Positions 32,289 to 41,654 of a stretch of 64,000 bases of DNA are shown here, one piece after another. Origin of the DNA: Cognataquiflexum rubidum (GTDB taxonomy: Bacteria; Bacteroidota; Bacteroidia; Cytophagales; Cyclobacteriaceae); assembly GCF_022538115.1 (NCBI RefSeq), contig NZ_JAKZAL010000018.1, forward strand, positions 50,108-114,107, given 5' to 3'. Within the stretch, counting starts at the first letter, position 1. Every line of letters starts with the position of its first letter. The notes under the pieces are model-generated. The model did not search any database, was not told where the DNA came from, and saw only the letters and a program-made list of their open reading frames with translations. A program made the translations under genes and the position numbers.

Positions 32289-34282
32289 GAAGCGGCTTCC
32301 TTAGGATTTCCTCAACCTTCCTCCTGTTATTTTATTCAATAATATTGAATGGACAACAAAATGATGTAGCTGGACTGGTTGCTGAACTAAATAATTACAA
32401 TTCAGATACCTCAAAAGTTTGGCTTTTGATTAAAATGGGAAATATTTCTTCTCCCGACTCCGCACTAGGATATTTTGAACAAGCCATGCTTCTGGCTGAA
32501 AAAATCAATTTCGAAGATGGATTTCAAGAGGCCAAGTTAGCCCTAGCCTATAATCAACGGATTTTGGGAAATTATGAAAGTGCTATAATTAATTTGCTTG
32601 AACTGATAAAGCGACAGGAAAATGAAAAAGATACGCTTAAACTTTTTGAACCATATCGTCTTCTGAGATTTTGTTACTCTGACCTTCAGGATACATCAAG
32701 TATCCAGTATTATACACAGAAGTTGATTGGATTGTATGAGTCGGGTTTTCTCCAAAGGACCGCTTCAACTGAAAAATTGGCAACGGAGACATATGTGTAT
32801 CACAATATGAAGGCTTCTTCTTTTGAACATATGGGCGGAAACATAGATTCAGCTATGTTTCATCTTCGGATTATTTATGAAAAGGCGATTGAAGAAGATG
32901 AACAAAGTTGGATAGGAATTTCGGCAGGAAGGTTGGCCGATTATGCTTCTCAGGACAGTTCATTTTTTTTAATGAATGAAAGTTATTCAGCCTCGTTGAA
33001 TGCGGGTAGATTGGACAATGCGGGGCGGATGTTGATTAAACTTTCCAAAGCTCATTTTGCCAATGCTGATTATGATTCATCGATTTTTTATTCAAGGGAG
33101 GCACTGTTCCTTTCAAGTGAAACGCAAAATAATATCATCACTTCACAAGCTTATTGGCAACTTTATGAGGTATATAATCATCTTCAAGAACAGGATAGTG
33201 CCTATGCTTATTTAATCAATTGGGCCGACATCAATAACACAGTACTTGGGCTTGATAAGATTTATCGAATCCAAGCTATGAATATAAAAGAACGCATCAG
33301 AAGTCAGGAAGAGGCACAGGCAGAAATAGAGCGGCAACAGAGGCAGACTGCTAATGCAAAACTTTTCTCTGTACTGGGAGTAGCTCTCTTATTGTTGCTG
33401 CTGACAGGGTTCTACTATCGAAATAACCTGCTGAATAAAAAGAAAAATCAACAATTGGCAACTGCGTATAGCAATTTAAAATCCACCCAAGCCCAACTCA
33501 TTCAATCAGAAAAAATGGCCTCGCTGGGTGAGCTGACGGCAGGCATTGCCCATGAGATACAGAATCCGCTGAACTTTGTGAATAATTTTTCGGAGGTAAG
33601 TGCGGAGCTGATGGAAGAATTAAAGGGTGAGAGGTTAAAGGTAAATAGTGAGAGGAATGAATCTGTTGAAGAAGAAATAATCGGTGATGTAATCCAAAAC
33701 TTGGAAAAGATCAACCACCACGGCAAGCGGGCAGATGCGATTGTGAAGGGGATGCTCGAGCATAGCAGATCAGGATCGGGGGTAAAAGAACTGACCGATG
33801 TTAACACCTTGGCCAATGAATACCTTAACCTTACTTACCAAAGCTTCAAATCCAAAAACAAAGAGGTTCATATCGAGCTGATCACAGACCTTGATCCAAC
33901 AATACCTAAAATTGAATTGGTCCGACCCGATATAGGCAAAGTTTTGCTGAATATTCTCAATAATGCTTTTTATGCCTGCGCCCATTCAGAATTCAGTCCC
34001 GATAGCTATCGGGATCATAATTCTGAATTAAAGCCCCAAGTAAAAGTCTCTACAAAGAACATCGGCGACAAAATAGAGATTTCGGTTTCCGACAACGGCC
34101 CTGGCATTCCCGACTCCATCAAAGACAAAATCTTCCAACCCTTTTTCACCACCAAACCTACCGGGCAGGGCACAGGATTAGGATTGTCATTAAGCTATGA
34201 TATTGTAAAAGCGCATGGAGGCGAATTGAAGGTGGAGACGAAGGAAGGAGAAGGAAGTGAATTTATTATTCAGTTGCCATAG
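32285..34282 (+). CDS. TPR-like sensor histidine kinase
   Basis: The product has 665 residues with a signal peptide (FLLLFYSIILNGQQ), a divergent helical-repeat periplasmic domain (about 25-340; SPDSALGYFEQAMLLAEK is TPR-like), a membrane helix at about 358-378 and the kinase core with H423. The coil before the core (RSQEEAQAEIERQQRQ) is charged. It overlaps the previous stop by 4 bases. Both a heptanucleotide DHp tip and a palindromic N-box loop are present. Confidence 0.86.
   Translation: MRSGFLRISSTFLLLFYSIILNGQQNDVAGLVAELNNYNSDTSKVWLLIKMGNISSPDSALGYFEQAMLLAEKINFEDGFQEAKLALAYNQRILGNYESAIINLLELIKRQENEKDTLKLFEPYRLLRFCYSDLQDTSSIQYYTQKLIGLYESGFLQRTASTEKLATETYVYHNMKASSFEHMGGNIDSAMFHLRIIYEKAIEEDEQSWIGISAGRLADYASQDSSFFLMNESYSASLNAGRLDNAGRMLIKLSKAHFANADYDSSIFYSREALFLSSETQNNIITSQAYWQLYEVYNHLQEQDSAYAYLINWADINNTVLGLDKIYRIQAMNIKERIRSQEEAQAEIERQQRQTANAKLFSVLGVALLLLLLTGFYYRNNLLNKKKNQQLATAYSNLKSTQAQLIQSEKMASLGELTAGIAHEIQNPLNFVNNFSEVSAELMEELKGERLKVNSERNESVEEEIIGDVIQNLEKINHHGKRADAIVKGMLEHSRSGSGVKELTDVNTLANEYLNLTYQSFKSKNKEVHIELITDLDPTIPKIELVRPDIGKVLLNILNNAFYACAHSEFSPDSYRDHNSELKPQVKVSTKNIGDKIEISVSDNGPGIPDSIKDKIFQPFFTTKPTGQGTGLGLSLSYDIVKAHGGELKVETKEGEGSEFIIQLP
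33624..33658 (+). repeat. Heptanucleotide repeat at DHp hairpin tip
   Basis: Same family as 25537-25571 (AGGGTGA, GAGGTTA, AAGGTAA, ATAGTGA, GAGGAAT); encodes KGERLKVNSERN. Confidence 0.65.
33984..34028 (+). repeat. In-frame palindrome, family 1 (CCCGATAGCTATCGGG type)
   Basis: An outer pair ATTCAGAATT/AATTCTGAAT flanks an inner 18-base palindrome TCCCGATAGCTATCGGGA (33997-34014). It encodes SEFSPDSYRDHNSE after the N box. Confidence 0.85.
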
Positions 34283-34297
34283 GTTTAAATAATCAAT

Positions 34298-36385
34298 ATG
34301 AAAACAGTTTTAAAAATAGCACTCTTACTTTTCCTCCCGCTCATTGCAAATGCGCAGAAAAGTAAGCCCGACAGCCTTAGAATGGTCTTGGAAAATGCAA
34401 CCAATGACAAGGAACGGCATAATGCATCGACAGGGTTATATTTTTATTATTTTGAAGGAAACAGAGACTCCGCATTGTTTTATGCTGAAAAGCGGTTCGA
34501 ACTTGCAAGAAAAAACAACCAAAAATTAGCCGAGGCAGGTGCTTTAATTAGTATTGGTTATCAATTTAGCTCTACCGGAAAATATTCAAAATCATTCCAA
34601 AGCCTATTACAGGCACTTAAAATCACTGAAGACCCCAAAAATAAGGAAGTACCTGGGTGGACAGTAACCCAGTATCCATTTTCAGGTGACCAAAGGCTTT
34701 GGCTTAATTCTGTTGCCCATACTATTTTAGGTGGATTGATGACTAGTACAGGGAATAATGAACAGGGAATAGTTGCGCATAAAAAGTCACTGAGCATTGC
34801 AGAACAAATTAATTCTCTAGACAGGCAGGTAATAGGAAATGCGAACTTAGGAATCATTTATTTCAACGAGAATAAACTTGACTCCGCAATGTATTTTGCA
34901 AAAGCCGCTTATTTGATTTTGGAAAATTATGATGGACAACAATTTAGAGGGAATACTTTACTTACGCTTGGTAATATTTATCTAGCAAAAGGAGATAGGG
35001 TACAGGCCAGAAGGTATTATTATGAAGGGCTACTTTCAGCTTCAGTTGAAAATAGTCAAAGTATTGTAGCCAATATAAATCATACCCTTGTTGATTTTTT
35101 TGTAGGAGAAAATAAAAAAGACTCTGCGTTAATCTATGCTATACAGAATTTAAAAGCAATTGAGTCCTCAGGTGGTATAGCAAACCAAAGTAGTAATATG
35201 GGAACTGCCTATGAAGACCTTTATCGAGCTTACAAATTGAGCAATCAAAAAGATAGTGCATACAAATACCTCGAGCTGGCATCTGTAATTTTAGACAGTT
35301 TAAATGAAATCAGAATTAAAAATCTGGCTGATTTTCAAAAGCTATCACTTAGTGAGGCGATGCGGTTGGAACAATTGGAAAACGAGAGAATCCAAACTCA
35401 GGCAAAAATAAGAACTTATGGAATGCTTGCAGGATTAGCCATTCTTTCGATAATTGGTTTTATCCTTTATCGAAATAATCGTCAAAAACAAAAAGCTAAT
35501 AAAGTATTAGAGTCAGCTCTGACCAATCTAAAATCCACCCAAGCCCAACTTATCCAATCCGAAAAAATGGCAAGCCTCGGTGAACTCACAGCAGGCATCG
35601 CCCATGAGATCCAAAATCCCTTGAATTTTGTGAATAATTTTTCGGAGGTGAGTGCAGAACTAATGGAAGAATTAAAGGGTGAGAGGTTGAAGGTAAAAAG
35701 TGAGAGGAGTGAGATAGTAGAAGAGGAAATAATTGGAGATGTTATCCAAAACCTAGAAAAAATAAACTACCACGGGAAGCGGGCGGATGCGATTGTGAAG
35801 GGGATGCTAGAGCATAGCAGGTCCGGATCGGGAGCAAGAGAACTGACCGATGTTAACACCTTGGCCAATGAATACCTTAACCTTTCATACCAAAGCTTCA
35901 AATCCAAAAATAAAGAAGCCGAAATTACTCTAGTCACCGATTTCGATTCTTCGGTTCCAAAAATGGAATTCGTTAGAGCGGATATTGGAAAGGTGTTGCT
36001 GAATATCCTTAATAATGCATTTTATGCCTGTACTGAGCGAAGTCGAAGTGAAGGTGCTGACAAAGCCAAGCTTTCCCAAAGTTCTGAACTTTGGGAAAGT
36101 TATAAACCTCAAGTCACCGTCTCCACCAAATCAATCGGCGATAAAATAGAGATTTCCATAAAAGATAACGGCCCCGGTATCCCTGATTCCATCAAAGGCA
36201 AAATCTTCCAGCCTTTCTTCACCACCAAACCCACAGGGCAGGGGACAGGATTGGGGTTGTCATTGAGTTATGATATTGTCAAAGCGCACGGGGGGGAGTT
36301 GAAAGTGGAAACAAAAGAGGGAGAGGGTTCAGTATTTCAAATTCTCTTGCCTACTAATCACTCTTTAAGTATTCAAAAAGCATGA
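34298..36385 (+). CDS. TPR sensor histidine kinase
   Basis: The product has 695 residues: signal peptide (VLKIALLLFLPLIANAQ), TPR region paralogous to that of the gene at 28216, membrane helix at about 374-391, and kinase core with H436. It begins 15 bases after the preceding stop. The N-box loop is the longest in the array (TERSRSEGADKAKLSQSSEL), made from two different repeats placed side by side. The DHp tip is of the KGERLKVKSERSE type. Confidence 0.88.
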   Translation: MKTVLKIALLLFLPLIANAQKSKPDSLRMVLENATNDKERHNASTGLYFYYFEGNRDSALFYAEKRFELARKNNQKLAEAGALISIGYQFSSTGKYSKSFQSLLQALKITEDPKNKEVPGWTVTQYPFSGDQRLWLNSVAHTILGGLMTSTGNNEQGIVAHKKSLSIAEQINSLDRQVIGNANLGIIYFNENKLDSAMYFAKAAYLILENYDGQQFRGNTLLTLGNIYLAKGDRVQARRYYYEGLLSASVENSQSIVANINHTLVDFFVGENKKDSALIYAIQNLKAIESSGGIANQSSNMGTAYEDLYRAYKLSNQKDSAYKYLELASVILDSLNEIRIKNLADFQKLSLSEAMRLEQLENERIQTQAKIRTYGMLAGLAILSIIGFILYRNNRQKQKANKVLESALTNLKSTQAQLIQSEKMASLGELTAGIAHEIQNPLNFVNNFSEVSAELMEELKGERLKVKSERSEIVEEEIIGDVIQNLEKINYHGKRADAIVKGMLEHSRSGSGARELTDVNTLANEYLNLSYQSFKSKNKEAEITLVTDFDSSVPKMEFVRADIGKVLLNILNNAFYACTERSRSEGADKAKLSQSSELWESYKPQVTVSTKSIGDKIEISIKDNGPGIPDSIKGKIFQPFFTTKPTGQGTGLGLSLSYDIVKAHGGELKVETKEGEGSVFQILLPTNHSLSIQKA
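35676..35710 (+). repeat. Heptanucleotide repeat at DHp hairpin tip
   Basis: Units AGGGTGA, GAGGTTG, AAGGTAA, AAAGTGA, GAGGAGT; same family as 25537-25571. Confidence 0.65.
36033..36099 (+). repeat. Two adjoining in-frame repeats, families 3 and 4
   Basis: CTGAGCGAAGTCGAAGTG (36033-36050) is followed by a palindrome with perfect 13-base arms, CTTTCCCAAAGTT (36071-36083) and AACTTTGGGAAAG (36087-36099), around CTG. Both are read in frame in the N-box loop. Confidence 0.8.
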
Positions 36386-38436
36386 AATTTTATACAATCC
36401 TTTTTCTAACGCTGTTTATCACGGCCTCATCCTATGCCCAACAATCGAAAATTGACAGCCTAAAGAATGCACTTAATACTGCTACCCACGACTCCATCAG
36501 GTTAAGGTCAATTACTGACATTTACCAATACTATGAGGGATTTAATTATGACTCCGTACTATTTTATGCGGATAAGGGTTTCTCTCTTGCTCGAAAAAGT
36601 AAGCAGTCATTACACGAAGGACGTTTTTTGGTAGTTAAGGCAAACACATTAGTGCAAAAAGGAGAATATGCTGAAGCACTGAAAAATTTATTACAAGCAT
36701 TCGAAATTTTGCAAAACCCCGATTCCGAAAAATATGCGTTTGGTTTGGGCAAATTAACATCTGCTGAATTTAGATTAGCAAGATTGGATTTTGCCTATCA
36801 GACGTATGGGCAATTAATGGAAGAAACAGGAAATACGGAACAGGCCATTTTTCATTATAAAGAAAGTATAAGGATAGCGTCATTAATTAAAGATTATTTT
36901 AGAATAGCTAGTGTTTCGTCTTTAATTGCAAGGCAGTATCTTGATGCAAGCCAGCTTGATTCTGTGGAAGTATATGCACAGAAGTCCGTGAAGCTTTTCG
37001 AACAGATCAATAGTGGAGGGAAGACATTTCCTATCCTTTACTTGGCCCGTAAGAACTTTAAGGCGAAAAATGACGAATTGGGGAGAGAATACCTCTATAA
37101 AGCACTGCAAGTTGCTACTGAATATAAGGCAACTACCAGGCAAATGTTGTTATGGATATATAGCGATTTATCCTCGGTACATCAGAATAATGGGGTTAAA
37201 GATTCTTCCCTTTACTATGCCAAAAAAGCATACGAAGTAGGTTCTGAGCCAGGATTGATAAATTCAAAATGGTTTAGGGAAGGAGGCGTTTACGAGGACT
37301 TATACAAAGCATATTTACTCAACAATCAACCAGATAGTGTTTTAAAATACCAAGGGCTTACCCTCACTACAATAGATGCGTGGAATAAAGAAAAATACAA
37401 GAACCTGGCCACCTTTCAGAGTGCGTTACTCAGCGAAGCCACTCGTTTGCGGGAATTGGAAAAGCAGCAAATTGAAACACAATCAAAAATCAGGACCTAC
37501 AGTTTTCTCGCAGTACTTGCTGTTCTTTCCATCATCGGTTTTATTCTTTACCGCAATATTCGGCAAAAACGAAAAGCGAATCTTGTTTTACAGGAACAGA
37601 AAGATAAAGTTGAAAGTACTTTACATGAATTAAAATCCACCCAAGCACAACTCATCCAATCCGAAAAGATGGCCTCCCTCGGAGAGCTCACTGCAGGCAT
37701 TGCCCATGAGATACAGAATCCGCTGAATTTTGTGAATAACTTTTCGGAAGTCAGTAGCGAACTATTAGATGAAATGAATGAAGAGCTGGATAAAGGAGAT
37801 ATTGAAGAGGCTAAATTTATCTCAAAAGATATCAAACAAAACCTTGAAAAAATCAACCACCACGGGAAGCGGGCGGATGCGATTGTGAAGGGGATGTTGG
37901 AGCATAGCAGATCTGGATCGGGAGCCAGAGAACTGACCGATGTTAACACCTTGGCCAATGAATACCTTAACCTTACTTACCAAAGCTTCAAATCCAAAAA
38001 CAAAGAGGTTCATATCGAGCTTACCACAGACCTTGATCCATCACTTCCCAAAATAGAATTGGTCCGACCCGATATCGGCAAGGTATTGTTGAATATTCTC
38101 AATAATGCATTTTATGCCTGCGCCCATTCAGAATTCTTTCCCGATAGCTATCGGGATCATAATTCTGAATTAAGGCCCCTAGTAAAAGTCTCCACCAAAA
38201 ACCTCGGTGACAAAATCCAGATCTCCATAAGCGACAACGGTCCCGGCATTCCTGATTCCATCAAAGACAAAATCTTCCAACCCTTTTTCACCACCAAACC
38301 TACCGGGCAGGGCACAGGATTGGGATTGTCATTAAGCTATGATATTGTGAAGGCGCATGGGGGAGAGTTAAAAGTGGAGACGAAAGAGGGCGAGGGATCA
38401 GCATTTATTATAACCCTATTCAATCATACAGTATGA
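36382..38436 (+). CDS. TPR sensor histidine kinase
   Basis: The product has 684 residues: signal peptide (FYTILFLTLFITASSYAQ), TPR-rich periplasmic part (LVQKGEYAEALKNLLQAFEIL; TGNTEQAIFHYKESIRIA), membrane helix at about 373-390, coil and kinase core with H442. The start overlaps the previous stop by 4 bases. The sensor is a close paralogue of that at 51937, sharing long stretches such as RKNFKAKNDELGREYLYKAL. The ATP domain, however, matches the gene at 32285 (ELTDVNTLANEYLNLTYQSF), including its family 1 palindrome. Confidence 0.88.
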   Translation: MKFYTILFLTLFITASSYAQQSKIDSLKNALNTATHDSIRLRSITDIYQYYEGFNYDSVLFYADKGFSLARKSKQSLHEGRFLVVKANTLVQKGEYAEALKNLLQAFEILQNPDSEKYAFGLGKLTSAEFRLARLDFAYQTYGQLMEETGNTEQAIFHYKESIRIASLIKDYFRIASVSSLIARQYLDASQLDSVEVYAQKSVKLFEQINSGGKTFPILYLARKNFKAKNDELGREYLYKALQVATEYKATTRQMLLWIYSDLSSVHQNNGVKDSSLYYAKKAYEVGSEPGLINSKWFREGGVYEDLYKAYLLNNQPDSVLKYQGLTLTTIDAWNKEKYKNLATFQSALLSEATRLRELEKQQIETQSKIRTYSFLAVLAVLSIIGFILYRNIRQKRKANLVLQEQKDKVESTLHELKSTQAQLIQSEKMASLGELTAGIAHEIQNPLNFVNNFSEVSSELLDEMNEELDKGDIEEAKFISKDIKQNLEKINHHGKRADAIVKGMLEHSRSGSGARELTDVNTLANEYLNLTYQSFKSKNKEVHIELTTDLDPSLPKIELVRPDIGKVLLNILNNAFYACAHSEFFPDSYRDHNSELRPLVKVSTKNLGDKIQISISDNGPGIPDSIKDKIFQPFFTTKPTGQGTGLGLSLSYDIVKAHGGELKVETKEGEGSAFIITLFNHTV
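38126..38170 (+). repeat. In-frame palindrome, family 1
   Basis: Outer arms ATTCAGAATT (38126-38135) and AATTCTGAAT (38161-38170), inner 18-base palindrome at 38139-38156; encodes SEFFPDSYRDHNSE. Confidence 0.85.
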
Positions 38437-41400
38437 AAAACTTAATTACTTCATTATTTTTTATGGGGTTTGCATTTTCCTTAAATGCACAAAATCCTTT
38501 GGCTCGGTATAGGGTTGAACAAATTGATGCCAGGCAGGGATTGACTTCTGATTTCATATTTAATACTTTTCAGGCTAGAGATGGCTTTTTGTGGATGAGT
38601 AGTTATGTGGGTTTTATCCGCTATGACGGGAAAAAATTTGAAACCTTTAATACTAAAAATACACCACAGATTAAGGCGGACAATAGTAATGGCCTTTTTA
38701 CAGAAACTTCCGATAGCACCATGTGGTTTCCTACCGCTAGCAGTGGGTTGCTCTCCTTTAAAAATGGCATATTCAAAACTTATTTAGAAGAAAACTCGAA
38801 CCTATTTTACAGGGGTAGAACGGCAGATGGAGATTTGATAATTTCGCAAGCAGGACCCGACACAAGCAATTCTCTGATCATCTTTAATCCAACCACCCAT
38901 CAATACAAAGAAGTACCTCGGGAAGACTTTTTAAAATACTGGGCAACACGCGGCAATCTTAAAGATACCAGCTTGGTTCGTTGGACTGTGCGCGATGGCG
39001 TGATTCATTACAATGATCCTAACCGTGGTTTGCTGGCATTCGGATCTAATGCTGGCATTACCGAAGACATGACTTTCGCCAATTTTTTCAGGGATAGTAA
39101 GAATAGAACTTGGATTACTACGGAATACGGACTTTATACCTGGAACGGCCAAACGATTATTCCCTATAAAGGTATGAAATGGGTTCGCATTGTTCAAAGC
39201 AACCCCTCATTTGGACATATTGCCGAGGATAGCAAAGGAGGAATCTGGCTTTCTACAGGAAATGGCGTAGCTTATTTGCCGCCTGGCGAAGATCAATTCT
39301 ATGCCTTCCCCCCTTCCAATTTGAATATTCAGACCTTGAATAATATCAATATTGACAAGGAAGACAATATCTGGTTGGCCACAGACAGGGGCTTATTTAA
39401 AATATCCCAAACCAGCCTGATCAACTATGCGGAAACAGAAGGCATTGAAAATAATCGTGTGAGTGCCGTGAGCCAAACAGGAGCGAACCAATTTTTGGTA
39501 GCAGGCACCAACAATAAGTTATATCAATTGGATAATGGTGTTATAAAACCTTTTCCCCTTCGTCAAAAAAACATTTTAGACCAGACAAGAAACATCTTGT
39601 ATATATATAATGATAAGGAAAATACCCAATGGGTTTGTACGGATGGGGCAATTTTTAAATTCAATAGCAAGGAAGAAAAAAAGATTCCGGTAGATGGACA
39701 AGTACGCTATGCTTATGAGGGCATAGATGGAAGATTATATTTTGCAGTTGCTTTTCAGGGCATAGGGTTTATTAACAATGGCGGCCAATTTGAATATTTA
39801 AAATTCCCGGGTTTTGATTTTGGGGATATTTACATGAGTGAATTTTTCCAGCAACCTGATGGTACCTGGGTTATTAGCACTTATAGATCTGGAATTCATT
39901 ATATCTACCCCGATGGTAAAATAGTACAACAGGAAGTGTTTGACGATGTCAAAGGCATTCAGGTATTTGATATGTATCAGGAAGATGAGCAAACCCTTTG
40001 GGTGGCATCCGGTAAAGGTTTAGTAAGGATCAAGGGAAATAAAAAACAATCTATTGGCGCCGAAGCAGGGTTAGAAGAATTGTCTTTGTTTAAAATTTTA
40101 CCTGACCAAGAGGGATATTGGTGGCTTCCTTCGAACATGGGCATAATCCGGGTAAAAAAGGCGGAGCTCGATGCTTATTTAGATAATCCTGTTACTGCTA
40201 AAATCAATTGGCGCATTTTTGATGAAGGCGATGGAATGTACAACCGACAATGTGTGGGGGCACGCCATTCAATGGTTGCTAGCGATGGCAGAATCATGGT
40301 GTTGGGCATCGGGGGGTTGGTAGAAATTGATCCAAAGAAAATCTCCCGCAACGACATCCCTCCACAATTAAGCATCCCACTATTATTGGTAGATGACAAG
40401 GTATATCCTTTGGGTATGGAACACAAAATTCCGCCGGGCAACCACCGCTATATTTTTGACTACAGCATATTGAGTTTTACCGCTCCTGAAAAGAACAGCA
40501 GCAAATTTCGCCTTGTAGGCTACGACGAGAATTGGATTGTTGCGAAGGGTGATCAAAGGGCATTTTATACGGGCCTGGAACCTGGAAAATATCGTTTTGA
40601 AGTACTGGGTAGCAACAACGATGGGGTTTGGGCCACTTTACCGGCGGTTTATCTGTTTGAAGTAGAACCAATGTATTACCAAACCTATTGGTTTAAAGCG
40701 TTGATAATATTGGCTTTTCTTGCAGGTATTTGGGCTTTTATCAGGTGGCGTACCAAAGCTTCAAGAGCAGCCAACTTTAAACTGGAAATGCAGGTTTCCG
40801 CGAGAACAGCAGAATTACGAGCCTCACTGGATAAGCTTACTTCTACGCAAAAGCAACTCATCCAAGCGGAGAAAATGGCCTCGCTGGGTGAACTCACTGC
40901 CGGCATTGCCCATGAGATCCAGAATCCGCTGAATTTTGTGAATAATTTTTCGGAGGTAAGTGCCGAGTTAGTGGATGAGATGAAAGAAGAGTTAGCAGTA
41001 GGCAATAGTCAGTTGGCAGTTGAGATTGCAGAAGATATCAAGCAAAACTTAGAAAAGATAAACCATCACGGCAAGCGGGCTGATGCCATCGTCAAAGGAA
41101 TGCTCGAGCATAGCCGTGCAGGCAAGGGAGAAAAAGCGCCGACGGATATCAATGCCTTGGCTGATGAATACCTGCGTCTTTCTTATCATGGATTGAGGGC
41201 GAAGGACAAAAGCTTCACAGCTGACTTTGCCACAGACTTTGATCCCAACCTGCCAAAGGTTAATGTGGTGGCATCTGACATTGGGAGGGTTTTATTGAAC
41301 CTGATCAACAATGCTTTTTATGCTTGCAGCCAATCCTCCAAGGGTTCCAAACCTTTGGAGGATTTCAAACCATTAGTAATCATCAGTACCAAAATATCAG

Positions 41401-41654
41401 GTCAAAACATCGAAATTAAAGTTTCCGACAACGGTCCCGGCATCCCCGACTCCATTAAAGACAAAATCTTCCAGCCTTTCTTCACCACCAAACCAACCGG
41501 ACAAGGAACAGGATTGGGATTGAGTTTGAGTTATGATATAGTGAAAGCTCACGGCGGAGAGTTGAAAGTAGAAAGCCCGACTGCAGTTCAGGAAGGTGAA
41601 TCTAGTATGGGAACATGTTTTACCATTTCCCTTCCTAAAACCGCTCAAATATGA
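38433..41654 (+). CDS. Two-propeller (Reg_prop/Y_Y_Y) sensor histidine kinase
   Basis: The product has 1073 residues: signal peptide (ITSLFFMGFAFSLNAQ), Reg_prop strands from DGFLWMSSYVGFIRYDG to WLPSNMGIIRVKKAE, and a Y_Y_Y domain (KFRLVGYDENWIVAKGD ... YRFEVLGSNNDGVW). A membrane helix lies at about 750-770 and the kinase core has H827. It is a paralogue of the next gene in both sensor and core. The DHp tip (ELAVGNSQLAVE) is made of a heptanucleotide repeat not seen in the other kinases here. It overlaps both neighbours by 4 bases. Confidence 0.9.
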   Translation: MKNLITSLFFMGFAFSLNAQNPLARYRVEQIDARQGLTSDFIFNTFQARDGFLWMSSYVGFIRYDGKKFETFNTKNTPQIKADNSNGLFTETSDSTMWFPTASSGLLSFKNGIFKTYLEENSNLFYRGRTADGDLIISQAGPDTSNSLIIFNPTTHQYKEVPREDFLKYWATRGNLKDTSLVRWTVRDGVIHYNDPNRGLLAFGSNAGITEDMTFANFFRDSKNRTWITTEYGLYTWNGQTIIPYKGMKWVRIVQSNPSFGHIAEDSKGGIWLSTGNGVAYLPPGEDQFYAFPPSNLNIQTLNNINIDKEDNIWLATDRGLFKISQTSLINYAETEGIENNRVSAVSQTGANQFLVAGTNNKLYQLDNGVIKPFPLRQKNILDQTRNILYIYNDKENTQWVCTDGAIFKFNSKEEKKIPVDGQVRYAYEGIDGRLYFAVAFQGIGFINNGGQFEYLKFPGFDFGDIYMSEFFQQPDGTWVISTYRSGIHYIYPDGKIVQQEVFDDVKGIQVFDMYQEDEQTLWVASGKGLVRIKGNKKQSIGAEAGLEELSLFKILPDQEGYWWLPSNMGIIRVKKAELDAYLDNPVTAKINWRIFDEGDGMYNRQCVGARHSMVASDGRIMVLGIGGLVEIDPKKISRNDIPPQLSIPLLLVDDKVYPLGMEHKIPPGNHRYIFDYSILSFTAPEKNSSKFRLVGYDENWIVAKGDQRAFYTGLEPGKYRFEVLGSNNDGVWATLPAVYLFEVEPMYYQTYWFKALIILAFLAGIWAFIRWRTKASRAANFKLEMQVSARTAELRASLDKLTSTQKQLIQAEKMASLGELTAGIAHEIQNPLNFVNNFSEVSAELVDEMKEELAVGNSQLAVEIAEDIKQNLEKINHHGKRADAIVKGMLEHSRAGKGEKAPTDINALADEYLRLSYHGLRAKDKSFTADFATDFDPNLPKVNVVASDIGRVLLNLINNAFYACSQSSKGSKPLEDFKPLVIISTKISGQNIEIKVSDNGPGIPDSIKDKIFQPFFTTKPTGQGTGLGLSLSYDIVKAHGGELKVESPTAVQEGESSMGTCFTISLPKTAQI
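40991..41025 (+). repeat. Heptanucleotide repeat at DHp hairpin tip
   Basis: Units GTTAGCA, GTAGGCA, ATAGTCA, GTTGGCA, GTTGAGA encode ELAVGNSQLAVE. Confidence 0.7.
41332..41364 (+). repeat. In-frame palindrome, family 5 (AATCCTCCAA type)
   Basis: 15-base arms at 41332-41346 and 41350-41364 match with one mismatch; encodes about NQSSKGSKPLEDF in the N-box loop. Confidence 0.75.
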